16,958 nt of DNA from Dehalococcoidia bacterium (GTDB lineage Bacteria; Chloroflexota; Dehalococcoidia; GIF9; UBA5629): assembly GCA_028715025.1 (NCBI GenBank), contig JAQTLG010000006.1, forward strand, positions 1 through 16,958, given 5' to 3'. The notes beneath the pieces are model-generated. The model was given only the letters and a program-made list of their open reading frames with translations, did no database searches and was not told the DNA's origin. Shown piece after piece: positions 15,700-16,958 of this stretch (positions are counted from its first letter, which is position 1; the number at the start of each line of letters is the position of its first letter). The position numbers and the translations under genes are program-made.

Positions 15700-15729
15700 A
15701 ATATAGCATACGTTTTTCGAGCAGGTCAA
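15700..15729 (-). promoter_or_regulatory. Promoter of the helical protein gene, probably giving a leaderless message
   Basis: On the minus strand, TTGACC (15729-15724) is followed by 18 bases and TATATT (15705-15700). The -10 is preceded by TGC, so it is also an extended -10. The ATG at 15692 begins 7 bases after the -10 box, where transcription would be expected to start, and no Shine-Dalgarno sequence is present. Confidence 0.5.
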
Positions 15730-15797
15730 AGAAGAGGCAGAGAATTCCGATGCTGTGTTAGAATGCATTTAGGTACACTGATCGGAGGTCAATCCTG

Positions 15798-16892
15798 ATG
15801 CTGCCTCGCATTATACAGGTCGAAGTGTCGACCAGGTGCCAGCTCCGGTGCCGTTTTTGCCCGCGCACCCTGCTTAAAGACAGATGGGTCTCACTTGATA
15901 TAAACAGGGAGTGGTTTACGCAGATATTGCCGTATGTGCGTAACGCGGAACTGGTGCACCTGCAGGGATGGGGGGAGCCGCTGCTTCATCCTGATATATG
16001 GAATATGGCAAGGGCAATCAAGGAAAGGGGAGGCAGAGTCAGCCTGACTACTAACGGCGTGCTCCTGAATGACTCCGCCGTTCAGCAGATATGCCAGATC
16101 GGCTTCGCTTTTATAGCGGTGTCGGTGGCCGGAGCAAAATCTGCCACTCACGATTCTTTAAGGGCGGGATCGAGCCTGGAGCAAATCTGTAAGAACATTG
16201 CCGGTTTAAGCGCCGCAAGGTCTCACCCGGATATTCATCTCGTCATGCAGATGATGAAATCAAATGTCTCCGAGTTGCCTGCACTGGTTGATCTGGCGGC
16301 CGAGTTGAAAGCGGACAGGGTGATCGCGCCCAACCTTGATTACATTCCTGACGCTGAGACGGAGGCGCTGAAAACGTTCGGCACGGCGGCCGATCCTCAT
16401 CTGCATGATATAGTGGAGGAAGCAGAGAAGAGGGGGAAAAAACGAGGAATACAGGTATATGCTTATCCCCTGGAGTCCCGCGACAATTCACCGCTGTGCA
16501 GCGATGATCCGCTGCACAATACTGTTGTGAGTGTGAGGGGTGAAGTCTCCCCCTGTGTTTACCTTTGTCTGCCGGTTGAAGGCACGATTCCCAGAATATC
16601 GCGGGGCAGGGTAAGCGCGGTTGACCGCTTTATCTATGGAAATGCGCAGGATGGGCTCGATAAAGTCCTTGAGAATGCACAGGCAAAGGAGTTCAGGCTG
16701 GCGTTCGACCGGCGAGTAGAATACTCGAGGCTAAATGCAGCCGAATCGATGGCATTGTTGACTCTGCCCGGAATACGTGGTGCACGTAAAATTCTACAGG
16801 GACAGGAGAAGCAGCCCTTGACTGAAGTCACGGAGGCAATGCCGCCGGCGCCGGCACAGTGCCGGGGGTGCTATAAGTTGCAGGGGATATAA
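15798..16892 (+). CDS. Radical SAM protein with SPASM/twitch-type C-terminal cluster domain
   Basis: A 364-residue radical SAM enzyme. The SAM-binding [4Fe-4S] cluster motif is C14-x3-C18-x2-C21, followed by the GWGEPLLHP element (57-65) and TTNG (84-87). Further cysteines at C234, C253, C257, C355 and C358 suit at least one auxiliary cluster of the SPASM or twitch kind. Such domains occur in enzymes that mature peptides, modify proteins or make cofactors. It lacks the WCHNPE-type motif and double-ferredoxin insert of standard glycyl radical activating enzymes, so it is not an obvious activator of the nearby glycyl radical enzyme. The ATG at 15798 has GGAGGT 8 bases upstream. It stands alone, with its own terminator. 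The substrate is unknown, and I see no precursor-peptide gene beside it. Confidence 0.85.
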   Translation: MLPRIIQVEVSTRCQLRCRFCPRTLLKDRWVSLDINREWFTQILPYVRNAELVHLQGWGEPLLHPDIWNMARAIKERGGRVSLTTNGVLLNDSAVQQICQIGFAFIAVSVAGAKSATHDSLRAGSSLEQICKNIAGLSAARSHPDIHLVMQMMKSNVSELPALVDLAAELKADRVIAPNLDYIPDAETEALKTFGTAADPHLHDIVEEAEKRGKKRGIQVYAYPLESRDNSPLCSDDPLHNTVVSVRGEVSPCVYLCLPVEGTIPRISRGRVSAVDRFIYGNAQDGLDKVLENAQAKEFRLAFDRRVEYSRLNAAESMALLTLPGIRGARKILQGQEKQPLTEVTEAMPPAPAQCRGCYKLQGI

Positions 16893-16911
16893 GCCTGTTG
16901 AGACACATTTG

Positions 16912-16953
16912 TTACGGGAGGAACCGGCAGCCGGTCCCTCCCGTAATGTTTTG
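16912..16953 (+). terminator. Rho-independent terminator after the radical SAM gene
   Basis: A long stem-loop with TTACGGGAGG (16912-16921) pairing with CCTCCCGTAA (16937-16946). A one-base mismatch separates this from a further 5-bp stem (ACCGG with CCGGT) closing on a 3-base loop. The T-rich run TGTTTTGTT follows. It lies 19 bases after the stop codon. Confidence 0.8.
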
Positions 16954-16958
16954 TTGAG

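Noticed and set aside
15798..16892. Radical SAM protein as the activating enzyme of the glycyl radical enzyme
   Set aside because: It lacks the WCHNPE-type motif and the double-ferredoxin insert of standard activases, has SPASM-like C-terminal cysteines, and is separated by an opposite-strand gene.
1..16958. tRNA or rRNA genes, CRISPR arrays, insertion sequences or attachment sites
   Set aside because: No repeat-spacer pattern, transposase, cloverleaf-like or rRNA-like sequence was seen on reading through. Coding density is high and genes abut closely.

Overview
The window reads as chromosome of a strictly anaerobic bacterium that reduces sulfite. Its core is a compact dissimilatory sulfite reductase (dsr) operon on the minus strand: dsrA, dsrB, dsrD, dsrN, a 49-residue YHS-domain gene, dsrC, dsrM and dsrK (12232 down to 5282). 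DsrD, a two-cysteine DsrC and DsrMK, with no sign of the sulfur-oxidation genes dsrEFH, point to the reductive direction. No dsrJ, dsrO, dsrP, dsrT, sat, apr or qmo lies in the window, so the membrane complex shown is the minimal DsrMK form. This layout would suit Gram-positive-type sulfate reducers or the dsr-bearing Chloroflexota (Dehalococcoidia). The taxon is inference and cannot be settled from the sequence alone.

Downstream of dsrK, after a 197-base gap and on the same strand, come three related iron-sulfur proteins of the HdrD/DsrK/GlcF (CCG-domain) kind and a FAD-linked oxidase of the GlcD/vanillyl-alcohol-oxidase kind (5084 down to 3). Their tight spacing, including a 32-base overlap and a 5-base gap, suggests one redox module that oxidises an organic or thiol substrate and passes electrons on, perhaps towards the Dsr machinery.

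Upstream of dsrA, a 217-base AT-rich intergenic region separates the dsr operon from a divergent glycyl radical enzyme gene (12450-15050, plus strand). The best promoter for dsrA and the best promoter for the glycyl radical enzyme overlap face to face, with a perfect 9-bp-arm palindrome lying across both. The enzyme carries the GCVE active-site motif and the C-terminal glycyl radical loop. The GCVE motif occurs in eliminating lyases such as dehydratases, choline lyase and sulfonate C-S lyases. My leading hypothesis, unproven, is that it releases sulfite from an organosulfonate and so feeds DsrAB.

The right end holds a helical protein of unknown function on the minus strand (15054-15692), which may be translated from a leaderless message. 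It also holds a SPASM/twitch-type radical SAM protein on the plus strand (15798-16892), followed by a strong stem-loop terminator. No RNA genes, insertion sequences, CRISPR arrays or phage genes were seen.
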